NCBI GenBank assembly: GCA_038259365.1
Contig: JBBSOW010000072.1
Location: 1 to 15,551 of the forward strand
Reading direction: 5' to 3'
DNA length: 15,551 bases
Origin: JBBSOW01 sp038259365
Lineage (GTDB): Bacteria > Actinomycetota > Actinomycetes > Propionibacteriales > Propionibacteriaceae
A program made the position numbers and the translations under genes. Within the stretch, counting starts at the first letter, position 1, and every line of letters starts with the position of its first letter. This document shows positions 7,694 through 14,993 of this stretch, piece by piece. Under the pieces are notes generated by a model. It worked only from the letters and a program-made list of their open reading frames with translations. It had not been told where the DNA came from and did not search any database.

Positions 7694-8352
7694 GGGCGGC
7701 CCTAGCCTCGATAAGGGTGCGGTTCGACGAGCTCGACCGGGGCTCACACCGCACCGGGTGGGCCCGCCTGCCGCTAGCCCCCCTGCTGTGGACGCTCGGG
7801 ATGATCGCCACCTGTGCCCTCACCTGGGACGCGTCCTGGCAGCTTCGACCCGGCGTGAACGAGGAGCTCTCGTGGTCGGCCCAGCAGATCCTTGACGGGC
7901 ACCTCTGGCGCGCGGTCACGGCCATCGTCTTGACCCGGGACGTGTTCATGATCGGTTCCCTGTTGATCACCACCGGCATCTACCTATGGCTACTCGAAAG
8001 GTTGACCAACTGGCCGGTGGCGCTGGCCGCCTGGGCGCTCGGAGCCATCTGGGGTTTTCTCGGCACCACCATCATCTTGTGGGCGTGCAGCACAGCGGGC
8101 TGGGACCTGGCGACGTCTGCGCTGGGGACGTCCGACTATGGGCCCTCGGGCGGCACGGCTGCGCTCGCGGCGCTGGTCGTGGTGCTGCTACGTCACCGAC
8201 TCGTGACGATCGCGTCTATCGTGGTTTTGTTGGTCGGGTCCGCGCTGCACCACCAGGTGGCCGACGTCGAGCACATCATTAGCTTCACCACCGTGCTGCT
8301 CCTGGGCCCGATCGTGCTCAGCTGGTCACGCTGGCCAGCGAGTGCGGCATAA
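7690..8352 (+). CDS. Rhomboid-like integral membrane protein
   Basis: This 220-residue protein has about six hydrophobic helices: roughly 30-46, 74-103 (two), 109-132, 155-168, 171-186 and 195-212. Two segments resemble the rhomboid protease catalytic sites: GPSGG with Ser153 at the start of a helix, as in GxSG, and DVEHIISF with His195 at the start of the last helix, as in the AHxxG motif. The usual glycines after the His are replaced by serine and phenylalanine, so activity is uncertain; many actinobacterial rhomboid-like proteins have such diverged sites. The GTG at 7690 was chosen because it overlaps the upstream TGA in a GTGA arrangement, linking its translation to the aminoacyl-PG synthase. 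It may act on or assist that lipid-modifying enzyme (inference). Confidence 0.75.
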   Translation: MRAALASIRVRFDELDRGSHRTGWARLPLAPLLWTLGMIATCALTWDASWQLRPGVNEELSWSAQQILDGHLWRAVTAIVLTRDVFMIGSLLITTGIYLWLLERLTNWPVALAAWALGAIWGFLGTTIILWACSTAGWDLATSALGTSDYGPSGGTAALAALVVVLLRHRLVTIASIVVLLVGSALHHQVADVEHIISFTTVLLLGPIVLSWSRWPASAA

Positions 8353-8356
8353 TGGC

Positions 8357-8384
8357 TTGGGTTGTCCGACCACCGATCTAGAAT
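8357..8384 (+). promoter_or_regulatory. Candidate promoter of ettA
   Basis: TTGGGT (8357-8362), a 16-base spacer and TAGAAT (8379-8384) form a plausible primary-sigma promoter. The expected transcript start is about 12 bases before the ettA ATG, giving a very short leader. The nearest AAGGA (8386-8390) is 13 bases from the ATG, too far to be an ordinary ribosome site. Confidence 0.5.
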
Positions 8385-8403
8385 TAAGGATTGTGCCTAA
8401 TCC

Positions 8404-10083
8404 ATGCCTGAGTTTGTCTTCACGATGCACGATGTCCGCAAGAAGTTGGGCGAGAAGCTCGTCCTCGACAACGTCACCCTGTCGTTCTACGACGGCGCCA
8501 AGATCGGCGTCGTGGGACCCAACGGTGCCGGCAAGTCGACCATGCTCAAGATCATGGCCGGCATGGAGCAGCCCAACAACGGCGACGCCATGCTCGGCAA
8601 GGGCAAGACCGTCGGCATCTTGTTGCAGGAGCCGCCGCTGACCGAAGGCAAGACGGTCCTGGAGAACGTCGAAGAGGCCGTCGGCGAGACCAAGGCGATG
8701 GTGACGCGCTTCAACGAGGTATCCGAGGCGATGGCCGACCCGGACGCCGACTTCGACACCCTGCTCGCCGAGATGGGGGACCTGCAGACCGAGCTCGACG
8801 TGCGGAACGCGTGGGACATCGATTCCCAGCTGGAGCAGGCGATGGACGCCTTGCGGTGCCCGCCGCCGGACCAGATCGTCGACGTGCTCTCCGGCGGCGA
8901 GCGTCGCCGCGTGGCGTTGTGCAAGCTGCTGCTCCAACAGCCCGACCTGCTGCTGCTCGATGAGCCCACCAACCACCTCGACGCCGAGAGCGTGAACTGG
9001 CTGGAAAGCCACCTCAAGGCCTACCCCGGTGCGGTGCTGGCCGTCACCCACGATCGGTACTTCCTCGACAACGTCGCCCAGTGGATCTGCGAGATCGACC
9101 GCGGCCGGCTGCACCCGTACGAGGGCAACTACTCCACCTACCTGCAGAGCAAGCAGGCCAGGCTGCAGGTCGAGGGCAAGAAGGACGCCAAACGCGCGAA
9201 GATCTTAGAGAAGGAGCTCGATTGGGTGCGTTCCAGCCCCAAGGCCCGCCAGGCCAAGAACCGGGCCCGGCTGGGGCGCTACGAGGAGATGGCCTCCGAG
9301 GCCGAGCGCAACCGCAAGCTCGATTTCGAGGAGATCAACATTCCCGCCGGCCCCCGCCTGGGCACCAACGTGCTCGATGCGAGGAACGTCACCAAGGGCT
9401 TCGACGATAGGGTCCTCATCGACGGGTTGTCCTTCACCCTGCCCCGCTCGGGGATCGTCGGGATCATCGGACCCAACGGGGTCGGCAAGTCGACGCTGTT
9501 CAAGATGATCGTCGGCGAGGAGGAGCCGGACGCCGGCGAGCTGAAGCTGGGCGAGACCGTCAAGCTCTCCTACGTCGATCAGGCCCGCGGGGGGTTGGAC
9601 CCGAAGAAGAACGTCTGGGAACTGGTTTCCGACGGACTGGACTTCATCAAGGTGGCCAACTACGAGGTGCCCTCGAGGGCCTACGTCGCATCGTTCGGCT
9701 TCAAGGGCCCCGATCAGCAAAAGCCGTCCGGCGTGTTGTCCGGCGGCGAGCGCAACCGGCTGAACCTGGCGCTGACGCTGAAGATGGGCGGCAACCTGTT
9801 GCTGCTCGACGAGCCCACCAACGACCTGGACGTGGAGACCCTGCAGTCCCTCGAAGACGCCCTGCTGGACTTCCCGGGCTGCGCCGTGGTGATCTCCCAC
9901 GACCGCTGGTTCCTCGATCGCGTCGCCACCCACATCTTGGCGTGGGAGGGCGATTCCGAGGATCAGGCCAAGTGGCACTGGTTCGAGGGCAACTTCAACG
10001 ATTACGAGGCCAACAAGATCGATCGCCTCGGCGCCGAGGCGGCCCGTCCGCACCGCGCGACGCACCGCCGCCTGACGCGCTGA
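8404..10083 (+). CDS. ettA: Energy-dependent translational throttle protein EttA (ABC-F)
   Basis: This 559-residue cytoplasmic ABC-F ATPase binds the ribosomal E site and gates entry into elongation according to ADP/ATP ratio. Domain 1 has Walker A GPNGAGKST (38-46), signature LSGGE (162-166), Walker B LLLLDEP (182-188) and the switch His in THDR (215-218). The arm insertion is at about 90-140. The inter-domain linker (about 242-322) carries the basic helix-rich PtIM. Domain 2 has GPNGVGKST (356-364), LSGGE (445-449), LLLLDEP (465-471) and SHDR (498-501). Length and the C-terminal tail ending in HRRLTR fit mycobacterial-type EttA, and both nucleotide sites look intact. The ATG at 8404 begins the family-typical MPEFVFTM. 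It has its own promoter and ends before a shared hairpin facing the acetyltransferase gene. Confidence 0.97.
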   Translation: MPEFVFTMHDVRKKLGEKLVLDNVTLSFYDGAKIGVVGPNGAGKSTMLKIMAGMEQPNNGDAMLGKGKTVGILLQEPPLTEGKTVLENVEEAVGETKAMVTRFNEVSEAMADPDADFDTLLAEMGDLQTELDVRNAWDIDSQLEQAMDALRCPPPDQIVDVLSGGERRRVALCKLLLQQPDLLLLDEPTNHLDAESVNWLESHLKAYPGAVLAVTHDRYFLDNVAQWICEIDRGRLHPYEGNYSTYLQSKQARLQVEGKKDAKRAKILEKELDWVRSSPKARQAKNRARLGRYEEMASEAERNRKLDFEEINIPAGPRLGTNVLDARNVTKGFDDRVLIDGLSFTLPRSGIVGIIGPNGVGKSTLFKMIVGEEEPDAGELKLGETVKLSYVDQARGGLDPKKNVWELVSDGLDFIKVANYEVPSRAYVASFGFKGPDQQKPSGVLSGGERNRLNLALTLKMGGNLLLLDEPTNDLDVETLQSLEDALLDFPGCAVVISHDRWFLDRVATHILAWEGDSEDQAKWHWFEGNFNDYEANKIDRLGAEAARPHRATHRRLTR

Positions 10084-10115
10084 CGGCCCACCGACAATTC
10101 TCCACCAACAATAGG

Positions 10116-10149
10116 GATCAGGGCGGAGCCGATCGCCTCCGCCCTGATC
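10116..10149. terminator. Bidirectional hairpin terminator between ettA and the acetyltransferase gene
   Basis: A perfect 13-bp stem, GATCAGGGCGGAG (10116-10128) pairing with CTCCGCCCTGATC (10137-10149), has an 8-base loop. It begins 33 bases after the ettA stop and ends one base from the stop codon of the convergent gene, so it can serve both. Neither side has a long T-run; the minus side continues CCTATTGTTGG. Confidence 0.8.
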
Positions 10150-10150
10150 G

Positions 10151-10627
10151 CTATCTCGCTACCGGCAGAGCGGCCACGATTTCAGCGTCGTCGTACTCAC
10201 CGGTGGGCCGGAAGCCGATGGCTTCGTACAGGGCGGCCGCCGCCACGTTGTCGGGGTGGTAGGAGAGGCGAATCTCGTGCGCACCGGGTAGACCGCTCAA
10301 CATCGCGATGCACGCGTGGACGGCGGCCCGGCCGACACCCTTGCCCTGCTCGGAGTAGTCGATCATCATGCCGCCAATCCAGTGCGTCCCGTCGCCCGGA
10401 TCGAGCGCCCACATCACGTGCCCTATCACGGACCCGTCGGCCATGACGGCCAGCGAGTGCCAATCGTCCTCGCGCGAGGACATCAACAGGTAGCGGCCAG
10501 CGAGAGCGAATACAAAGCGCCGTTGATCGTCACTCGGCGCTACGTCGGCCAAGTCGCGCCAGTTGTCGTCGGTGATCTCGCCTAACGTGATGCGACGACC
10601 CGTCCGATCGTGAACTTGTAAACACAC
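10151..10627 (-). CDS. GNAT-family N-acetyltransferase
   Basis: This 158-residue acetyltransferase uses acetyl-CoA to acetylate an amine. The acetyl-CoA binding loop QGKGVGR lies at 94-100 after the strand HWIGGMMID. The C-terminal part has the usual Asn127 and LYEAIGF (133-139) segment. The overall pattern, with WALDPGDGTHWIGGMMID before the loop and GFRPTGEYDDAEIVA after it, resembles diamine/spermidine acetyltransferases such as BltD (family recall only), but the substrate is not proven. The start is GTG at 10627, chosen for the GGAGGT ribosome site five bases upstream. The gene stands alone, converging on ettA. Nothing next to it indicates a substrate or resistance role. Confidence 0.88.
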   Translation of the reverse strand: MCLQVHDRTGRRITLGEITDDNWRDLADVAPSDDQRRFVFALAGRYLLMSSREDDWHSLAVMADGSVIGHVMWALDPGDGTHWIGGMMIDYSEQGKGVGRAAVHACIAMLSGLPGAHEIRLSYHPDNVAAAALYEAIGFRPTGEYDDAEIVAALPVAR

Positions 10628-10791
10628 CTTTTACCTCCGCCTTGAATCGCCCGCCGCCCGGTTGAACGACTGGGACATGAGCCGAAAACCCGCCAACAGA
10701 CGGACCGGTCGGCGCGCACTTGCGCTGGGCGCGGTAGGAACCCAGGCTCTGTTCGCAGATTATCAGCAGGCAGCGTCCAGATCGTGGTTGA

Positions 10792-11021
10792 TCAGCTGCC
10801 GACCATGGCGATGACGGCGCCGACGATGTAGGGGATCAGCCAGATGGCCCACACGATGAGGCTGAACCGGTGGAAGGTGACCTTTTCGCGTTCACGGTTG
10901 CGGACAAGAACGATGATGGCCCAGATCAGGTGGATGGCCATGAGCACACGCAGCTCCCGAAGGGCAGCTGTGGTGGCCACGCCGTCCCGCCGCCACCGAG
11001 GCGCAGGGCGCTGATGCTCAT
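10792..11021 (-). pseudogene. Remnant of a small membrane protein, resembling the C-terminal half of HsmA
   Basis: The open frame that ends at 10792 encodes two hydrophobic helices separated by NREREKVTFHRF, then IVWAIWLIPYIVGAVIAM. From memory this closely resembles the last two helices of HsmA-family proteins (TIGR03987, usually about 140 residues and four helices). The first two helices are absent. A well-placed AAAGGAG plus ATG (11019-11021) just downstream of the mmpL gene reads into a different frame, as if a start region had been joined to a 3' half by an internal deletion. A shorter intact protein could still start at GTG 10980 (62 residues) or ATG 10941. The family match and the pseudogene status both need a search. 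Confidence 0.45.
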
Positions 11022-11050
11022 TCGGTTCTCCTTTCACAAGCGGACGGCGG

Positions 11051-13150
11051 TCAGGCCGCCAGGTGCTGGGCCCTTTCATCGATGTCTGCGTCGATCACCC
11101 GCTTGCCGACCGTGGGGCGCGGCCACCAGATCTTGTCTCCCAGGAGCCCGAACAACGCGGGCACGATGATGGTGCGCACCACGAGGGTGTCCACGAGCAC
11201 GCCGAGCCCGACGATGAGTCCCAGCTGGCCCAGGGTGACCAGTGGCAGCACCCCGAGGGCGGCGAAGACCCCCGCCAGCACGATCCCCGCGCTGGTGATG
11301 ACTCCGCCGGTGTGGGCGACGGCGTTGACCATGCCCTCCCGGGTGCCGACCAGTTCTTTCTCCGCCCGCGCCCGGTGCACGAGGAAGATGGTGTAGTCGA
11401 TGCCCAGGGCCACCAAGAAGATGAACGACAGCAGCGGCACCTGCAGATCCAGCGCGTCTTGCCCGAACACGATCCGGCTGAGGAACGCTCCCGCGCCGAT
11501 GGCCGCCGCCGCGCTGATCAGGTTGACTAGCAGCAGGACCACGGGAGCGACCAGCGAGCGCAGCAGCAGGAACAGCACGACGAAGCTGACGGCCAAGACG
11601 AAGGGCGCGATGACGAGCAGATCGCGGGCGTTGCCGGCGCGGGCGTCGACGTCGGTGGCCTCGGCGCCGCCCACCAGGGCGTCGGCGGCTGGGATGTCGG
11701 CGACGGTGTCGCGCAGCTCCTGCACCAGGCGGAGGCTCTCCGGGGTGCCGGGGGCGTACTCTCCGGTGACCATGATGCGGGTCCACCGCCCGTCGGCGGT
11801 CTGGGCGGTGGCAGATACTCGGACGATGCCGTCCAGATCGGAGACCGCGTCGACGACGGGCTCCACGCTGCCGGTCCTGGCGAGGACGAGCATGGGCTGC
11901 GATTCGCCTGCCGGGAAGTGTTCGGACAACACCTGTAGCCCGATGGAGGACTCGGTGGCCACCCGGAACTTCTCCACCTGGGTCAGGCCGACCTGAGCCC
12001 CGAAGAGCCCCGAGGCCATGACCGCCAACAGCGCAAGACCAGAACCCAGGGCGATCAGCGGACGCCGCACCACGCGGGCGGCGACCAGCCGCCAGTACCT
12101 GCCCGGCTCGGTGCTGCTGCCCGGCCTGGGAACGAACGGCCAGAACACGCCGCGTCCGCACACCGCCAACACAGGGGGCAGCGCGAACAGCACCCCGGCC
12201 AGGGCGATGAGCAGGCCCACCGCGGAGGAGATGCCCAGCCCGCGAGTTCCCGGGATGACGGCCAGGGCCAGCGTGAGGAGGGAGAGGACGACGGTGACGT
12301 TGGAGGCCACGATGGCGGGCATCGTCTTCTGCCAGGCCGAGGAAAGCGCGGCCCGGTGGTCTCGGGTCGAATTCAGTTCCTCGCGGTACCGAGAGATCAA
12401 CAGCAGCGCGTAGTTCGTGCCCGCGCCGAACACCAGGACGCTGATGATGCCGGCGTCGAACTGCAACTCCAGCGCGGTGCCCAGGGCGGCGGTCACCTTG
12501 TTCGCGAGCTGATCGGCCAGCGCGACCACGATGAGCGGGATCAGCCACAAGATGGGGGAGCGGTACGTGCCGATGAGCAACACCGCCACGATTGCGATGG
12601 TCATGAGCAACAGCGAGACGTTGGCGCCGTCGAAGGCCGACGTGACATCCGCGCCGAACGCGGGGCCGCCCGTGACCTGGAGGTCCAGCCCGGGGACGGA
12701 CTGATCGGCGACGGTGGCGCGCAGGCTCTTCACGACCTCGGCCGTCTCGGCGTTGTCCTCGCCCACCATGATGGAGGTGATGATGACCGCCGCCTCCCCG
12801 TCCTCGCTCGTGCGCGCCTGCGTGGCTTCGTGACCCGTTCGCGCATCCAGGCCGGGCGCGAGCGCGCCCATCGCCTCGAGATCCGTGCTGGACAGGGCGG
12901 CCCCGTCGGGCCTCGAGCCGACGATCAGCACCGATTGCTCGTCGGCGTCGGGAAACTCGGCCAGCACCTCGGCGGCCTGCGCGGATTGCGAATCCGGCGG
13001 GGCCGCATCGTTGCCGGCGGGGGCGCTCGCTTGACCGAAAATCCCGAAGAGGGCGGCGAAGATCACCACCACGAGAGCCAGGGAGATCCACGCCCCCCGA
13101 CGCGAGGTCAGGCGGTCCGGGAGGCGGGTAGGAGTGCGTAGAAGGGCCAT
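11051..13150 (-). CDS. MmpL-family RND transporter
   Basis: This 699-residue inner-membrane exporter has the duplicated MMPL architecture. A first helix (about 21-38) is followed by an extracytoplasmic domain (about 40-175) and five helices to about 330, including FGAGTNYALLLISRYREEL (241-259). A second helix at about 365-384, another periplasmic domain (385-505) and five more helices to about 670 follow, including LGIDYTIFLVHRARAE (582-597). MMPL proteins move lipids, siderophores or drugs using proton flow. In MmpL3, Asp-Tyr pairs in the middle helices relay protons; here the second pair is Asp585-Tyr586 but the first is Asn245-Tyr246. ATG 13150 begins a basic tail right before the first helix; upstream in-frame codons lie antisense to the MFS gene and are rejected. 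It is divergent from the MFS exporter, sharing one palindromic operator. Confidence 0.93.
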   Translation of the reverse strand: MALLRTPTRLPDRLTSRRGAWISLALVVVIFAALFGIFGQASAPAGNDAAPPDSQSAQAAEVLAEFPDADEQSVLIVGSRPDGAALSSTDLEAMGALAPGLDARTGHEATQARTSEDGEAAVIITSIMVGEDNAETAEVVKSLRATVADQSVPGLDLQVTGGPAFGADVTSAFDGANVSLLLMTIAIVAVLLIGTYRSPILWLIPLIVVALADQLANKVTAALGTALELQFDAGIISVLVFGAGTNYALLLISRYREELNSTRDHRAALSSAWQKTMPAIVASNVTVVLSLLTLALAVIPGTRGLGISSAVGLLIALAGVLFALPPVLAVCGRGVFWPFVPRPGSSTEPGRYWRLVAARVVRRPLIALGSGLALLAVMASGLFGAQVGLTQVEKFRVATESSIGLQVLSEHFPAGESQPMLVLARTGSVEPVVDAVSDLDGIVRVSATAQTADGRWTRIMVTGEYAPGTPESLRLVQELRDTVADIPAADALVGGAEATDVDARAGNARDLLVIAPFVLAVSFVVLFLLLRSLVAPVVLLLVNLISAAAAIGAGAFLSRIVFGQDALDLQVPLLSFIFLVALGIDYTIFLVHRARAEKELVGTREGMVNAVAHTGGVITSAGIVLAGVFAALGVLPLVTLGQLGLIVGLGVLVDTLVVRTIIVPALFGLLGDKIWWPRPTVGKRVIDADIDERAQHLAA

Positions 13151-13207
13151 GGATCCATCCCACCAGGGGCGACGAGCGCAGACATCGCCCAAGGGGTTGG
13201 ATCCGGT

Positions 13208-13225
13208 ATCAACCAAAAGGTTGAT
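13208..13225. promoter_or_regulatory. Perfect 18-bp palindromic operator between mmpL and MFS genes
   Basis: ATCAACC-AAAA-GGTTGAT has exact 7-bp arms and a 4-base centre. It lies 58 bases upstream of the mmpL start and 62 bases upstream of the MFS start. Its size and symmetry fit a TetR- or MarR-type dimer site controlling both exporters. No such regulator gene lies beside it. Confidence 0.7.
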
Positions 13226-13273
13226 TTCTCCACTCCCGCAGCCGCGAGGGGCCACATACCCCCCACCCGTGAT

Positions 13274-13279
13274 TAGCAT
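13274..13279 (+). promoter_or_regulatory. Candidate -10 element for a leaderless MFS transcript
   Basis: TAGCAT fits the TANNNT -10 pattern and ends seven bases before the GTG at 13287. Transcription would start at or next to the start codon. No Shine-Dalgarno sequence is present. No clear -35 is seen, which is common for actinobacterial promoters of this kind. Confidence 0.45.
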
Positions 13280-13286
13280 GGTTTGA

Positions 13287-14954
13287 GTGAGCACAGCAGC
13301 CGACGGACCAGCCTCTTTACCCTCCTCATCCGGTGCCGTAGACGCCCAGGACACCGACCCCGAGGAGGTGGACCCGCCGCATAAATGGGCGGCGCTGTGG
13401 GTGCTGGCGGTCGGTCTGGGAATGATCGTCTTGGACGGCACGATCGTCGGGGTCGCGTTGCCGAAGATCATCTCGAGCCTCGATCTGGAGATCACCGAGG
13501 CGCAGTGGATCAACAGCATCTACTCGGTGGTGTTCGCGACGCTGCTGCTCTCCGCCGGGCGGATCGGTGACCGGGTGGGCCGCAAGCGGCTCTTCATCGC
13601 GGGCACGGCGATCTTCGTCCTCGGATCCATCCTGGCGGCCCTGTCCGGATCGGTCACCCCCCTGCTGCTGGCGCGGGTGGTACAGGGGGTCGGCGGGGCG
13701 TTGGTCCTGCCCTCCACCCTCTCGAGCGTCAACGCCGTCTTCCGCGGCGAGGACCGCGCCGCCGCCTTCGGCGTCTGGGGGGCCACCATGTCGGGAGCGG
13801 CCGCCCTGGGCCCGCTGCTCGGCGGGTGGCTCGCGGGCTCCTTCTCCTGGCAGTGGATCTTTTGGGTCAACGTCCCCATCGGGGTGGCGGTCATCGCGGC
13901 GACCGTGCTGCTCGTGCCCGACACCAAGGGAGAGGTGACCGAGCGAGGGGTGGACGTGGACGGCTTCCAACTCTCCGCCCTGGGCGTCGGTGCGGTGGTC
14001 TTCGCGGTCATCGAGGGCCCATCGATGGGGTGGTGGGCGCCGACGCGCGACGCCACCATGCTGTTGTGGACTTGGCCCGAGAGCGCCCCCGTCTCACCCG
14101 TTCCCGTGCTCGGGCTGCTCGGGGTGCTGTCCATCGGGCTCTTCGTGCTGTGGGAGCGCCACCGCGCCCGCGTCCAACGCTCGGCGCTGTTGGACCTCTC
14201 GCTCTTCGCCCTGCCCAGGTTCAGCTGGGGCAACGTCACCGCCGCCACGGTGGCGATCGGCGAATTCGCCCTCATCTTCGTGCTGCCGCTCTACCTGGTC
14301 TCCGCCCGCGGGCTGGGCATCATGCAGTCCGGTCTCGTGCTCGCCGCCATGGCGATCGGGGCCTTCATCGCGGGCGCCCAGGCGCGCCATCTGGCCGCCC
14401 GGATCGGCCCCCCGGCCGTGGTGGTGCTCGGCCTGGGCCTCGAGGTCGTCGGCATCGCGGTGCTGGCGATGCTGCTCGCGCCGACGGTCAGCGTGTGGCT
14501 GATGGCCATCCCGCTCGTCGTCTACGGGCTGGGGCTGGGTCTGGCCTCGGCGCAGCTCACCGCCCTGGTGCTCGCCGACGTCCCGACGGCGCAGTCCGGC
14601 CAGGGCTCGGCCACCCAGAGCACGGTGCGGCAGGTCGGGATGGCCATCGGCACCGCCGTCGCCGGCGCGCTCCTCTCGATGGGTCTCGGTCGGTATCTCT
14701 CGACGGGGACACCCTTCGACGAAGGCGTCCGGGAATCGGCCGGCGGTGCCCTGCAGGGGCTGCGCGCTCAAGGTGGCCGAGAGGATCTCGTGGCCGAGTT
14801 GAGCCGCCAGTTCGCGCAGGCGACTCAGGTGACGCTGCTGGGCGCGGTGGCGTTCCTGGTGCTGGGCCTGGTGGGGGCGCTGATCATGCGCCGCCTCAGC
14901 AAACCCAGCGAGCCAGTCCGAAAACTGGGGTTGCCCTCACAGGAGACGACTTGA
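13287..14954 (+). CDS. MFS exporter, DHA2 (14-helix) family
   Basis: This 555-residue proton-driven exporter carries the DHA2 signatures. LDGTIVGVALP (49-59) is motif D1 in the first helix, GRIGDRVGRKRLF (91-103) is motif A in the first loop, RVVQGVGGALVLPS (130-143) is motif B, and GAAALGPLLGGWLAG (170-184) is the antiporter motif C. About fourteen helices follow to residue 535, with a longer loop at about 245-275. The N-terminal 35 residues are acidic and probably disordered. Substrates of this family are typically drugs, dyes or small metabolites; none can be inferred here. The GTG at 13287 was chosen because it begins MSTAADG and has a -10-like box just upstream but no ribosome site. The gene is divergent from the MmpL transporter and may be co-regulated with it. 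Confidence 0.94.
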   Translation: MSTAADGPASLPSSSGAVDAQDTDPEEVDPPHKWAALWVLAVGLGMIVLDGTIVGVALPKIISSLDLEITEAQWINSIYSVVFATLLLSAGRIGDRVGRKRLFIAGTAIFVLGSILAALSGSVTPLLLARVVQGVGGALVLPSTLSSVNAVFRGEDRAAAFGVWGATMSGAAALGPLLGGWLAGSFSWQWIFWVNVPIGVAVIAATVLLVPDTKGEVTERGVDVDGFQLSALGVGAVVFAVIEGPSMGWWAPTRDATMLLWTWPESAPVSPVPVLGLLGVLSIGLFVLWERHRARVQRSALLDLSLFALPRFSWGNVTAATVAIGEFALIFVLPLYLVSARGLGIMQSGLVLAAMAIGAFIAGAQARHLAARIGPPAVVVLGLGLEVVGIAVLAMLLAPTVSVWLMAIPLVVYGLGLGLASAQLTALVLADVPTAQSGQGSATQSTVRQVGMAIGTAVAGALLSMGLGRYLSTGTPFDEGVRESAGGALQGLRAQGGREDLVAELSRQFAQATQVTLLGAVAFLVLGLVGALIMRRLSKPSEPVRKLGLPSQETT

Positions 14955-14969
14955 GCCATGTCTCAAGTC
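14948..14969 (+). terminator. Hairpin overlapping the MFS stop codon
   Basis: A perfect 8-bp stem GACTTGAG / CTCAAGTC with a 6-base CCATGT loop spans the TGA stop of the MFS gene and sits just before the hipBA operators. No T-run follows. It probably separates the two transcription units, but could be chance. Confidence 0.45.
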
Positions 14970-14993
14970 ACCGACATCGCAGGTCGCCTGTGA

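Noticed and set aside
9205..10065. Long minus-strand frame antisense to ettA
   Set aside because: Valine/glycine/leucine-rich mirror of a high-GC gene, with no recognisable domain or ribosome site.
10714..10725. GCGCA-CT-TGCGC inverted repeat after the HsmA-like remnant
   Set aside because: Only 5-bp arms of alternating GC in GC-rich DNA, too weak to call a terminator.
13149..13158. ATGGATCCAT palindrome at the mmpL start
   Set aside because: Short palindrome around a common GGATCC hexamer; likely chance and not positioned like an operator.
11076..13163. A 695-codon minus-strand open frame overlapping the MmpL gene in another frame
   Set aside because: It is arginine/glycine/proline-rich with no domain and no hydrophobic helices, a GC-rich shadow of the real transporter frame.
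13151..13519. N-terminal extension of the MmpL protein by 123 residues
   Set aside because: It would run antisense through the MFS coding sequence and across the operator; the ATG at 13150 starts just before the first membrane helix.
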